DNA of 64,000 nt from Dactylorhiza incarnata (lineage: Eukaryota; Streptophyta; Magnoliopsida; Asparagales; Orchidaceae). The translations under genes were made by a program, and so were the position numbers. The notes beneath the pieces are model-generated. The model saw nothing but the letters and a program-made list of their open reading frames with translations, ran no database searches and was not told where the DNA came from. The stretch spans positions 992,001 to 1,056,000 of the forward strand of contig JAWHQI010000064.1 of NCBI GenBank assembly GCA_033032865.1, read 5' to 3'. Numbering within the stretch: position 1 is the stretch's first letter; each line of letters begins with the position of its first letter. Positions 23,510 to 33,287 of this stretch are shown piece by piece.

Positions 23510-24103
23510 TCTCCCCCGTGGATCACTCCAACTCCTCTGCCTCCCTGGGCGAGGTCTCCTCGACCTCCATGGTCTACGCGGTCTTCATTCCTCCTTCGAC
23601 CGACGGCCTGAACTGCTGGCGGCTCGACAGGGGCTTCAATCCTCCGCTGCTCCCCTCCTACTTCTCCTGCTGCCAACCTTCTCCTGGATTCCCAAAAGTC
23701 TGGGCAAGCCATCATCCTGTGACATGCTACCTGATGCAGGTCACAAAAGAGGGGGATCTCCTCCGCCTGCTGCATCTTCCGCCGATTCTTCTTTCCCTTC
23801 CGGTTGCCACGCCGGGCAACCGCCATCGCTTCTTCCCTCCTCCTTTCTTGACGCCTCTCTGGCTGATCGTAACGCCTTCTCTCCGGGGATCTCCTTCCCC
23901 TGTCCTGACGATGAGGTCCCCCTGTCGGCTTCCAAGGCGGCCGCTTAGCGGGGACTTGATAGCGTCTCTCCTCCTCCCGGCGCTCCGGGGCCACGATGAG
24001 TCTCCTCTCATCGTTTTTTCTCGGCTCCTTCCTGGCCTCCTCCTTCTTCCTTTCCTCCCTTCTCTCCTCCGGCTTTCTCTTCTCCGCCCTCTTGGGCTCT
24101 TCC
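23392..24103 (-). pseudogene. Element D gag C-terminal part
   Basis: A basic, Arg-rich tail carries a finger-like FCDLHQVACHRMMACPDF near 23755. It corresponds to the B finger, but the conserved Gly before His is Cys. The GVIHGGEW block near 23540 is still in the gag frame here, whereas in B it is already in the pol frame. D therefore lost one base further downstream (between ASRKGS and YRRSVAST). Only the tail of gag is present. Confidence 0.8.
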
Positions 24104-25369
24104 TGTGAAATTTTTCGAATCTTTATGAAGCGAGCAGGAGTTAGTCAACTTAGAGTTACAAGCCAAACAACCAGAAGCAAATGGAGGCAAACAAGAAATC
24201 ATTATTGATAGCAGTACTTCAATTACAAGTCAAGGCATGCTTGGCGAGACATGATTTCGCCAGCACAAACACAAAGAGAAAATTACGAAGTTGAAGATAA
24301 CTTGAGACCGCTCAGACCGCGCGACCTCCCTATGACTTGAGCAAGCTGCCAAACCGCAGCGACCTGCCGATCACAGAACACCACCAAACCGCACTCCTTC
24401 CGAACTCCTGATTCTCCCGAACTCCAGCACCACAACTCCAAGCCGCAGACCGCCCGAACACTTTCAGAGGAAGAGGTGATCGCTGCTGCCCACACTATCC
24501 GCAGAAGCTGCACAAGAAGTGTTCAATCAGCAGACCGCCCGGTCAGACAAATAGAGACCGCAGGAAAGAAGAGAACTCGACTTACACTTGGTGTGTTCTC
24601 GTTTATTGCTGCCGATGGGTCCTATTTATAGGCGTGAGACCTGATCCAGTCACCACCCTATGAGATAGGATCACCACCCTCCAGACCGCGCGACCTTACC
24701 GATCACACCGCGCGATCAGCAATAGTACTCCTGCTTCATTTTGGTGAACTCGCCAGCTTCAACATCAACTATGAGAGACCGCCACTCTCACAGCAGATCG
24801 CGACTCCAAAGGAGATCGCCAGACCGCCCGAAGCTGTTCACCCCCTGTGTTCGCCCGAGACCGCGAACACAGCCAGTTCGCCATCAACCCGTGAACTTCT
24901 GTCCGCATGCCGGTCTCCACCTGAGACCGCGAACAGCGTCCAGCTCGCATACCAGTCTCCTCCTGAGACCGCGAACTGAGACCGCCCGACTAAGTCCCTT
25001 AGTCCGCGAATACCACCAGAAAGCCCGGTCAGCTACCAGACCGCATTCTGGAAAACCTGGATCAAACTGTGCGGTCACACCAGACCGCCACAGCCTTGAA
25101 GAAGACAGCTCACCACGCGGTCACGCATAGACCGCGCACACCTGAAGACGAACAACCCGCCACGCGGTTAGAGACAGACAGCGCGGCCTTCACCTTCAGC
25201 CGCCTTGGACCCTATACCAGCGATCAAGCCAGGAGACCGCAGCTAGGCTTAGACAAGCCAGGCCGCAGAGGCAGACCGCCAGGTCGTGCGGTTAAGCCAG
25301 ACCGCCCGACCTCCTCCCAGACCGCCCAGGTCCAAAAGTCCTCTAACTTCCACTTCAACAATTTCAACA
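24104..25369 (-). repeat. Element E 3' LTR (about 1266 bp)
   Basis: On the minus strand it starts TGTTGAAATTGTTG right after a purine tract (AAGGGGGAG) and ends in TTTCACA. There is no partner LTR in the window to confirm the left edge; 24104 or 24106 both give a TG/CA end. The LTR is packed with about twenty AGACCGC (plus strand) heptamers. TATA on the minus strand is at 24623-24630. Confidence 0.75.
24623..24630 (-). promoter_or_regulatory. TATA box of E LTR
   Basis: TATAAATA on the minus strand sits in a GCCTATAAATAGGACC context. It separates the repeat-rich U3 (24631-25369) from R-U5. Confidence 0.65.
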
Positions 25370-27397
25370 CTCCCCCTTGAAGTGGGAAGTTGAAACTAGC
25401 CCCAGTAGGCTCCTTAGCCGTGTGAATGGCCCATTTGCCAGCGCCTTTGTGAAGATGTTCGCTACGTTGTCCGCACTCCGCACATGCCCGACCGAAAGAG
25501 GTCCCTCCAGCACCTTCTCCCGTATGAAGTGATGCTCGATCTCGATATGCTTGGTCCTCGCGTGACAAACTGGATTGGTAACCAATTTGAGAGCACTCTC
25601 ATTGTCACCGCGTAGCAGAGTCGGCTCCCGAACCTCCTTGTGGACGTCTCCCACCAACCTCCTAAGCCAGATGGCTTCCTGAGCTGCCAAGGCCGAAGCC
25701 TTGTATTCTGCTTCCGTGGTGGAGACCGATACAGAATCCTGCTTCTTGCTGCACCATGATATAGTTGTAGGGCCCGCCATGAAGACGAATCCAGATGTCG
25801 ACTTCCGATCATCCGAATCTCCCCCGTAATCAGCATCCATGTACCCGTGCACCTCGAAACCCGCATCCCTCCTGTATAGGAGACCCATGTCCGAGGTCGC
25901 CTTGACATACTTCAGAATATTCTTGGTCGCTAGCAGATGAGGTACCCGTGGCTCCGCCATATATCGACTCACTCTGCCAACTGCATATGCAATATCCGGC
26001 CTCGTGATCGTCAGATAGATCAGGCTCCCAACCAGAGCTCGGAACACCAACGGATCTTGCATAATCCTCCTCTCATCCTTCCGAAGCTTCATAGCCTTCT
26101 CTAGAGGTGTGGAAGTGCACTTCCCTTCCTTCATGCTAAATCGCTCCACGATCCGCTCCGCATAACCGGCCTGGGTCACCAGCACTCCACCTTCCTTCCT
26201 CTGCACCTCGAGTCCAAGGAAATGGTGAAGCTCACCTAAGTCCTTCATCTCGAACCTGATAGACAGCTCGGCCCAAAGCTGCGCTACTTCCTCCTTCGAG
26301 TTCCCCATCACGATCATATCGTCGACGTATAGCAGCACGATGACTTGAAGCTCCCCGCTCTTCTTGACGAGCAAGCTTGAGTCTGAGTCTGAAGCACCAA
26401 ATCCACAGAATAGGAGATATTCTGCGATCTTCCCGTACCACGCCCTCGGCGCTTGCTTCAACCCATACAGGGCCTTCTTCAACTTGCAGACATGCTCCGG
26501 AAAATCTTCAGACACAAAGCCTGGTGGCTGGACCATGAAGATATCCTTGTCAATCTCGCCGTACAAAAAAGCGTTCTTGACGTCGAGCTGCCAAATCTCC
26601 CATCCACTAAACGCCGCCAAAGCAATGATGAAACGAACTGAAGTCATTTTTGCCACCGGACTGAATGCCTCCTCGTAGTCTTCACCGTATTGCTGCGAGA
26701 ACCCCCGAGCTACAAGACGAGCCTTGTACCGCTCGATGCTGCCGCCAGCCTTCTTCTTAAGCTTGTAGACCCACTTGCATGTAACAGGAGTGGTTCCCTT
26801 GGGCTTGGGCACAAGAGACCAGGTCTCATACTTCTCGAGAGCTGCCATCTCTTCTTGTATTGCAACGTCCCACTCCTTTACGCCTCTGGCCTTCTCAAAG
26901 CTCGACGGCTCCCTCTCATCCAAGGGAAAAGCGAAGAAACATGAGACAAAGCTCACTGCGTTTCCTCCTATATAGCGATCAGGGGCGACGATCGCTCGCT
27001 TCGACCTCCTCAGCTCCTTCCCCTGAACCGCATTGTCTTCAGCTGCTTCTTCCCTAGCTCCCCTTCCAGACGTGCTAGGAGCATCGCTCCCCCTGCTCCC
27101 TGAACTAGAAGCCCCCGTCTCGGAACTAGAAGGAGATGGACCACCTGGTGACACAGGTAGCTCCACCTGAAGATCCTCCACAGCTTTATCTGGCACCTCC
27201 ACCCTGCTCTCTGGTAGCTCCACATCAGAAGACCCCTTGTAAGATATCACCTCATCGAACACGACGTCGCGAGATACCACAAATCTTCGCGTCTCCGGGT
27301 TCATGCACTTCCATCCTTTCTTTCGCTCATCGTATCCCACGAAGACTAGCTTCCTTGCTTTCGCATCTAGCTTCGTTCGAAGAGCATCTGGAACATG
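25364..27397 (-). pseudogene. Element E pol fragment: integrase tail, RT, RNase H
   Basis: The frame is open from the junction at about 27397 to the stop at 25364. It starts in the integrase C-terminus (HVPDALRTKLDAKARK, then a DVVFDE block). RT follows, with ARLVARGFSQQYG, DVKNAFLYGE, LKQAPRAWY and the catalytic LLYVDDMIV. RNase H has YMDADYGGD, RKSTSGFVF and STTEAEY, then a CHARTKHIEIEHHF tail, as in Ty1/copia. The TGA stop lies in the first bases of the LTR. About 675 codons are uninterrupted, but the protein lacks gag, protease and the integrase core, so it cannot move by itself. The stretch 27398-27469 is in frame by chance and belongs to element G. Confidence 0.9.
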
Positions 27398-27637
27398 CGC
27401 GCGGTTGCGCGGTAGTGCGCATGTGGATGTGTGCGACCTTGACGTGGTCGTGTGCGCGGTCGCGCGCATGCGTGTTTGGGTGTGGCGTGGCGCGCGACTG
27501 TGCGTGGTTGCGGTTGTGCGAGGAGATAGTGGGTTTGACCCACTTTCTTCCCCATGACCCCCTCATCTTAGTGGAGGGGTTGGGTTTTTGGCTAATCACA
27601 GCCCGGATTTCTCTACATAATAGATGACAACCCATCA
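27397..27637 (-). repeat. Element G 3' LTR remnant (first 240 bp)
   Basis: It is nearly identical to 32374-32604, with the same end at CCCATCA (plus strand). It is cut at the GCGCGCGG edge of the palindromic GC tract and joined there to E. A polypurine tract (minus GATTTGGGGGGTTAT) precedes it at 27638-27652. Confidence 0.88.
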
Positions 27638-27721
27638 ATAACCCCCCAAATCCTTGGAGTTCTTTGCTACTGCTCAAGGAAGTGCGACAATTTTGTAATC
27701 TTTTGGTGCGATCTGGGCGTT

Positions 27722-27902
27722 GCGGTGGAGCTGGAGGAGTCCCGTGCTGAAGTTCGTATGGAGAAGGCCCTTGTGAGGGGTTCGGCTCATTTGTTGGAGG
27801 ATTTGCGAGCTACAGTGACTCGTCTGGGGCCCGAGTTGGTGTCTTTGAAGACGGAAGTGGAGCGCCTTTCTTCGCCTGAGCGGGCTGCTGAGTTGAAGGC
27901 TA
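27722..27902 (+). pseudogene. Antisense coiled-coil ORF relic in element G
   Basis: On the plus strand, opposite to G gag, about 60 codons read VELEESRAEVRMEKALV, then LEDLRATVTRLG and LKTEVERLSSPERAAEL. This is a heptad-like Leu/Glu/Arg pattern. It sits where element B has its antisense genes, between pol and the 3' LTR, and its character resembles the exon 2 helix of B gene 1 (LAEVEESRTVVSAEAL). No start codon is seen; a splice acceptor may precede it. It is probably an exon of a decayed antisense accessory gene. Confidence 0.5.
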
Positions 27903-28022
27903 TTGGCGGGTTGTGTCGTTTGTACAATTGTTCTTGCTTTCAGATCTTATAGTAGCGGAGTTTTTGCGGTGTTTGAACCAATGTTTTGCTCGACAAATCA
28001 TGTTCTTCTCTCGCGGGGTTGG

Positions 28023-28850
28023 CGTTTAGAGGACGAGACCCAGATGGTGTCGGAACCTACTACGTGGGCGAATGGCGAGCGATTCTAGCCGGGTAGTGGG
28101 AGGTTCTCTTAACCGACCTGGGGGATGTCGTTGATAGAAGCGGTGAAAGGCAAACGCTTCAAACCGTTTGCGAGCGCGAGGGGGCAGGCCCTGGCGACGC
28201 GGTTTAGAGGACGAGAGCCAGGTGGTGTCGGAACCTACTACGTGGGCGAATGGCGAGCGATTCTAGCCGGGTAGTGGGAGGTTCGTTTAACCGACCTGGG
28301 GGATGTCGTTGATAGAAGCGGTGAAGGGCAGAAGCTTCGAACCGTTTGCGAGCGCGAGGGGGGCAGGCCCTGGCGATGCGGCTTAGAGGACGAGACCCAG
28401 GTGGTGTCGGAACCTACTACGTGGGCGAATGGCGAGCGATTCGAGCCGGGTAGTGGGAGGTTCGCTTAACCTACCTGGGGGATGTCGTTGATAGGAACGG
28501 TGAAGGGCAGACGCTTCGAACCGTTTGCGAGCGCGAGGGGGCAGGCCCTGGCGACGCCGTTTAGAGGATGAGACCCAGGTGGCGTCGGAAACTACTACGT
28601 GGGCGAATGGCGAGCGATTCGAGCCGGGTAGTGGGAGGTTCGCTTAACCGACCTGGGGGATGTCGTTGATAGAAGCGGTGAGGGCAGACGCTTTGAACCG
28701 TTTGCGAGCGCGATGGGGGCAGGCCCTGGCGACGCGGTTTAGAGGACGAGACCCAGGTGGTATCGGAACCTACTACGTGGGCGAATGGCGAGTGATTCGA
28801 GCCGGGTAGTGGGGGGTTCGCTTAACCGACCTGGGGGATGTCGTTGATAT
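28023..28850 (-). repeat. Tandem repeat in G 3' region, 179-bp period
   Basis: Five copies start at about 28023, 28202, 28381, 28559 and 28737; the last is partial. Each begins (G/C)TTTAGAGGACGAGA on the plus strand and contains CTACGTGGGCGAATGGCGAG and GGATGTCGTTGATAG. Copies differ by a few bases. The position matches the B tandem repeat, but the sequence is unrelated. Confidence 0.95.
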
Positions 28851-29072
28851 TACAACAATTGGCGCTGCTTGCGGTTGATCTTAACTGTGTTTGAATAGCA
28901 GTGCTCGAAGCAGAGAAAGCATTTCGAAATTTAACACACAATAGTTCTTACGTAAGCGCAGGCTTACGACTTGTCTAGAATAACTGTTACAAACAAGAGT
29001 TCTTAGAGACAATTTGACGAATTTGGAATATAGTAAGACATTTCTGCCCAATTCCTAGCTCCTTTTGGGGCT
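28851..29072 (-). other. Junction between G protease and its tandem repeat
   Basis: This holds 220 bp of AT-richer sequence without RT, RNase H or integrase motifs. It is where about 3 kb of pol would be expected by comparison with B. Confidence 0.6.
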
Positions 29073-29730
29073 TCAAGTTCTGGATGTGGTGGCGCACAGG
29101 GTGGCTCCTTGTTCAGGCTCCATCTGCTGCAGATAGCATGCGCGTGCTGTTTCCTGGTTTCCACGGACAACTCCAATTCCTCCTGGGGCGACAAACTTCA
29201 TTGCGAGGTGTGGGATGGATGGGATAGCTCCAAATAGTACCTGCAACGGTCGACCAAAAATCGCGTTGTAAGGCGATTCTGTCTCGATTACCACGAACTG
29301 CACGTCGCGGGAAGCTCTCCTTGGGAAATCTCCTAGGGTAACAGGGAGAGTGATGGTTCCTTTAACCGGGACAGGACTACCGTTGAAGCCGTAGATTGGT
29401 CCAGAAGCTGGTTGGAGACTTTTTGGTAGGTTCTTCATGCTGAGGAGAGCGGTCATGAACATGACGTTGACGGAGCTGTCGTTGTCTACCAGTATCCGTT
29501 TGACGCGGAAGTTGGAGTTGCCGATCTCTGCGCTGACGACAAATAGATCCTGGTGCGGAATGAGCAGTCCCTTTAAATCTTCATCTCTGAAGCTGATCGT
29601 CTCTGCCGATAGGGCAACGAAATTGACGGTGGGGAACGGAACACTTGAGATGGTTTCCACCACCCCTACTACTTGTCTGTCGCCCTGCGCGCCTTGTCGA
29701 GCAGGCAGTTGTTCTCTATTTGCGGGATGA
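29073..29730 (-). pseudogene. Element G protease region
   Basis: It is a gypsy-type retropepsin with LVDNDSSVNVMF near 29485, then ITLPVTLGDFPR and NAIFGRP near 29255. The active-site Gly of D-x-G-S is Asp (DNDSS), which should impair the fold. The frame ends at 29073 in a short unrelated tail. Confidence 0.8.
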
Positions 29731-31139
29731 TTTTGCGTCTGGTCCTGTAAGAACCTTCCGAGGATACCTTGTCGAATGAGACGCTCTATCTCATCTTTAA
29801 GTTTGATGCATTCCTCGGTGGCGTGTCCTGCAGCTCGGTGGAACTCGCAGTACTTTGACTGATTTCCCCTGCCCCGGGGAAGTTCTCTTGGCCTTTGTAG
29901 TGTCGGGTTATCCTGTATTGCATAGAGTACGTTTGTGCGTGAGGTATTGAGCGGTGTGTACTCTTGGTAGGTTCTGGGGGGCCTGTTCCCAGTATGGTCT
30001 TGCTGACGTAAATTTCCTAGGCGCTCCTCTTGCTATTTCGGGGCTGGCTCTTCTCTCTTCCTCTTTACCACTACTTCGAATTGTCGGCGGTGAGCTTCGA
30101 TCGCTTCATCCGCCGCTATCTGTGCATCTACTCGGTGCACCAGATCTGGATAGCTTGGTACTGTTTCCCTCATTATAGCGGAGTAAAATCCGCTTGGGCG
30201 GAGTCCTCCCAGGAAAACACCGCGCAGAAGTTTGGGATCAACCCCCGGGATTTGTCGCGCCTCAGCCGTGAAGCGACGGAAAAAGTCTTTGAGGGTCTCT
30301 CCTTCGTTCTGGTGAATCCCTGAAAGATGTGAGGGGTCCCGAACGATTCTTCGGTTAGCGACGAACTGGACCGTAAACTGCTGTGCGAGCTCAGTGAAGT
30401 TGTTGACGGATCCATCCCGCAGGGAATGAAACCAAGTGCGTGCTTGCCCCCTGAGTGTTGCCGGAAACACTTGGCAGAGGAGCTGATCAGCGGCGTTGTA
30501 GATCCGCATAATGGTGGTAAAATGGTTGACGTGCTCCAGGGGATCGTTCATCCCATCAAATGTCTCGATGTTGGGAAGCTTGAAGCCATGGGGGATCGGA
30601 TTGTCCAAGATTTGTTGTACCATCGGGGAGCCGCGACGTAGGGGGCGGCGGGCGAAGATGCCCCTGCGCCAGGCCTGTCCATACTCTTCGGCAATCACAT
30701 CGTGAATCTCCTCCCGAGTGGGCCTTCCTATGGCTTGATCGACTCCTACCCCTCCTTGCTGACGGTGGAGGGGTTCTCTTCTAGCGCCCCTGGCGGGGCG
30801 GACCGGATGCGCGGAGCTGGCAGTATCTGAGTATTCCTCTTCGTAGGTGTCTCCTTCTTGAGCGGCTTCCACCAATGGAGCTTGATTCGGGATCAAGGGG
30901 GGAGGGATGACTGGTGCGATGGGCGGAACGGGGGCATGCGGTGCTCCGAGGTTTCTGAGGAGAGCCAGCATTTCAGTTTGCTGCTCCTCCATCTGGCGCA
31001 TACGCCCCTCTACCTCGGCAACGGGCGCTAACGCTGGCTCTTCGGCGGGAGACGCGTTGATGAGTGAATGAGAGGGAGCGGGGTCGATGCGTCCTTCTGG
31101 GATGGAACCATCGGTGGTGCGAGCACTTCTTCTTGCCAT
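29731..31139 (-). pseudogene. Element G gag
   Basis: The ATG at 31139 opens MARRSARTTDGS. A proline-rich linker comes next, then a capsid domain with DPLEHVNHFTTIMRIY, ARTWFHSLRDGS and GETLKDFFRRFTAEA, and then a basic tail to 30033. After a frame change, a zinc finger YCEFHRAAGHATEEC (about 29811-29855) and KDEIERLIRQG follow. The first 34 codons recur in H at 59049. The start is supported by its position 95 bp after the LTR, behind the primer site. Confidence 0.88.
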
Positions 31140-31216
31140 CGCTGTTAGTCACAAGTATTTCTATGAAGTGAATACTGTTTTGATAAGTCTTTACAGAGTT
31201 TGGGGAACACCTTTCC

Positions 31217-31233
31217 CACAGACGGCGCCAAAC
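31217..31233 (-). other. Primer binding site of element G
   Basis: The minus strand TTTGGCGCCGTCTGTGGG sits one base inside the 5' LTR end. The same site (one base different) is in H at 58956. TGGCGCC-type sites are usual for Tat and Athila elements. Confidence 0.75.
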
Positions 31234-31561
31234 TGTTGCGGGTCACTCGACGCTCTTCCAGAACGGGCGAATTGAACCATCTTAGCTCGAGAGTGGGCCG
31301 AATGCGCAAACAGTCACAGAGAGAATAGACAGGTGGCAAGAGAACGTTTTTAGCGTGGAAAACCCGGAAAGGGTAAAAAAACCACGTGGTCGGATCTGTG
31401 CCAGCCAAATTCCACTAAGTGTTAGAGTGTTACAAGCGAAGTTATAAGAATAGAGAGCGACATGCCGCTTCTTGTTACAATTGCAATTGAAGAAAATTCT
31501 CCGAGGGTGACAGGCCACCTCTCAGAAAAGCTAAGTGTCTTGGTGTTGCAGGAAGTCTTCA

Positions 31562-31668
31562 AAGTCCGAAGGAGATCTTCAAGTGACGAAGGAGATCTTC
31601 GAGTCACGAAGGAGATCTTCGAACCGTGAGGGAGATCTTCGAATCCGCGAAGGAGGTCTTCGAAGGAA
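31562..31668 (-). repeat. 20-bp tandem repeat with AGATCT cores in G LTR
   Basis: There are five units of about 20 bp, each with GAAGGAGATCTTCGA or a close variant. It recurs in both H LTRs (about 58520-58625 and 59775-59885). It lies in the transcribed part after the TATA box. Confidence 0.8.
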
Positions 31669-31731
31669 TTCTTCAAGGAGCTCTCTCGGATGCCAAAAGT
31701 CAGATCCCCCTAAATGAGGATTCTGAGTCCC

Positions 31732-31739
31732 TTTTATAG
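31732..31739 (-). promoter_or_regulatory. TATA box of G 5' LTR
   Basis: Minus-strand TATAAAAG, followed by GGACTC. The same box is at 58447-58454 and 59704-59711 in H. Confidence 0.65.
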
Positions 31740-32104
31740 ATTCGGCCGGGGGCGACTCGGTAATTTTGTCGTTGTAACCACCGTAAACCACCTGACGGGC
31801 CGATCTCGACCGCTGATCGAGTGCACACGGATCGCCACTTTCTGAATATGACGATTTTGCCCCCCAGTCAGTTCGGGCATTTCGGGCAGCTTCCTTGGTA
31901 TTTTCCTGATTGCAATGTGTAGATCCTGCAGTCTTAAGAGGGAAAGTGGAGTTAGCAGCTGCGTGCACTATGAACTTAATTTGCAACGTTCAAGTGCGCG
32001 CCGATCAAAGGCACGCTACGGACTTAGCGGTGCTAAGTGCTCGTTGAGCGAGAGCGCCGTAAAAGCACGATCGGAGTCGTGCGAGGGCGACGCAAAGGAG
32101 CGGC

Positions 32105-32385
32105 GGGCGTGCCGAGGGGGATCGCCCTGCAGGCCGCGCGCGCTAGCGCGCAGGCACGTGGGCCGCGCGCGCTAGCGCGCAGGCCGCGCAGGGCGCACGC
32201 CAGCGCGCAGGCGCACGGGCCGAGCACGCGCTAGCGCGCTAGTGCTCTAGCGCGCAGGCGCGCGGTCGCGCGCTAGCGCGCGGACGCGCGCTAGTGCACG
32301 GGCCAACGCGCAGACGCGCGAGCGCGCGTGCCAGCGCGCGGGCTGGCGCTAGCGCGAGCGCGCAGGCGGCGCACGCGCGCGGTAG
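32105..32385. repeat. Palindromic GC tract (CGCGCTAGCGCG units) in G U3
   Basis: This is nearly pure GC sequence with many copies of GCGCGCTAGCGCGC and truncated forms, each its own reverse complement. Shorter versions form the left edges of both H LTRs (57931-58065 and 59151-59310). The frames running through it (ARALARR-like) are low-complexity artefacts. Confidence 0.9.
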
Positions 32386-32604
32386 TGCGCATGTGGATGT
32401 GCGACCTTGACGTGGTCGTGTGCGCGGTCGCGCGCGAGCGTGTTTGGGCGTGGCGTGGTGCGCGACTGTGCGTGGTTGCGGTTGTGCGAGGAGATAGTGG
32501 GTTTGACCCACTTTCTTCCCCATGACCCCCTCATCTTAGTGGAGGGTTGAGTTTTTTGCTAATCGCAACCCGAATTTCTCTACATAATAGATGACAACCC
32601 ATCA

Positions 32605-32652
32605 ATGATAATAATAATAATTATTATTATTATTATTATTATTATTATTTAA
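32605..32652. repeat. AT trinucleotide microsatellite
   Basis: Several ATA units are followed by about a dozen ATT units, directly abutting the 5' LTR of G. The element may have inserted into the microsatellite. Confidence 0.9.
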
Positions 32653-32852
32653 TTCGGCTTAGTCAATTCTTTTTGCGACTGTGCATATTTTCATTGTTCC
32701 TGTCAAACGTCTAAAATGACATGACATTGTTGTCACAACGCACTAGAGAAAAAGCGGTTCCGCAGAAACAACTCCGCCGTAGGATATCAGATCGTACAGC
32801 TATATTGTTTCTTCCACCTAAAATTAAGTGTGAGAAATACACTTAATTTTTT
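32653..32852. other. Unassigned AT-rich sequence
   Basis: No coding frame or repeat recognised between the microsatellite and MITE 1. Confidence 0.5.
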
Positions 32853-33278
32853 GGCGATTGTTTTCCGCATTATAGTTTTGGCTATTTACACTCTTTTTGT
32901 ATGAGTTATTACGCACATTTTAGAAATACGCATTGTGCATATATTTTTAGGAAAAGTGTTCAACACAAAAATTGTAGATCTAGTTGAGATCTACAACTTT
33001 AGTGTTGAACACTTTTCCTAAAAATGCAGGTACAAGGCGTATTTCCAAAAAATCGCTATAGTTACGCCCATATTTCAATCAGGGCGGCAATACGCTTGTG
33101 CGTGCATTTTTAGGAAAAGTGTTCAACACGAAAGTTGTAGATCTAGACGAGATCTACAACTTTGGTGTTGATCACTTTTTCTAAAATTGCATGTACAAGA
33201 CATATTTCCAAAAAACGCTTAATAACTCATACAAAAAGAGTGTGAATAGCCAAAACTGTAGTGCGGATAACAATCGCC
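32853..33278. mobile_element. MITE 1: 426-bp foldback element with two hairpins
   Basis: Terminal inverted repeats of about 58 bp begin GGCGATTGTTTTCCGCA on the left and GGCGATTGTTATCCGCA on the right (reverse strand). They are flanked by TAATTTTTT and AAATTTTTT, a likely 9-bp target duplication with one mismatch, as for Mutator-like elements. Inside are two palindromes (32944-33024 and 33107-33187), each with arms of about 35 bp containing AGGAAAAGTGTTCAACAC and GTTGTAGATCT. No coding capacity. Confidence 0.85.
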
Positions 33279-33287
33279 AAATTTTTT

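Larger units (their letters stand above)
22167..24103 (-). mobile_element. Element D: internal fragment of a Tat-lineage element
   Basis: A gag-tail, protease and RT fragment of the same clade as B has no LTR in the window. It is bounded on the left by the insertion of A (22166/22167) and on the right by the 3' LTR of copia element E (24103/24104). The rest of its pol would lie left of the window beyond A. Its capsid part was lost with the 5' part of E. Confidence 0.88.
24104..27397 (-). mobile_element. Element E: Ty1/copia element, 5' truncated
   Basis: On the minus strand it reads: end of integrase, RT, RNase H, then a complete 3' LTR. Gag, protease, the integrase core and the 5' LTR are missing. 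The left LTR edge cuts D gag. The right edge is fused at about 27397 to a truncated LTR of element G, with GCGCG at the join, so a deletion joined two formerly separate elements. The RT-RNase H frame is unbroken, so E may be fairly young. Confidence 0.88.
27397..32604 (-). mobile_element. Element G: Tat-type Ty3/gypsy element lacking RT and integrase
   Basis: On the minus strand: 5' LTR (31234-32604), primer site, gag, protease, then directly a 179-bp tandem repeat, an antisense ORF relic and a 3' LTR remnant (27397-27637). RT, RNase H and integrase are absent, so G is either a non-autonomous form or deleted. LTRs start TGATGGGTTGTC and end CCGCAACA. The primer site GGCGCCGTCTGTGGGA fits Tat/Athila elements. 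H (57931-60209) is a second copy of the family in the opposite orientation. Confidence 0.85.
31234..32604 (-). repeat. Element G 5' LTR (1371 bp)
   Basis: The LTR runs TG (TGATGGG at 32604) to CA (CCGCAACA at 31234). It contains a minus-strand TATA (TATAAAAG, 31732-31739), a 20-bp tandem repeat (31562-31668) and the palindromic GC tract (32105-32385). Sequence matches the two H LTRs for about 1 kb. Confidence 0.9.

Noticed and set aside
32130..32380. Arg/Ala-rich frames through the GC tract on both strands
   Set aside because: Low-complexity sequence of CGCGCTAG units is open in several frames at once.
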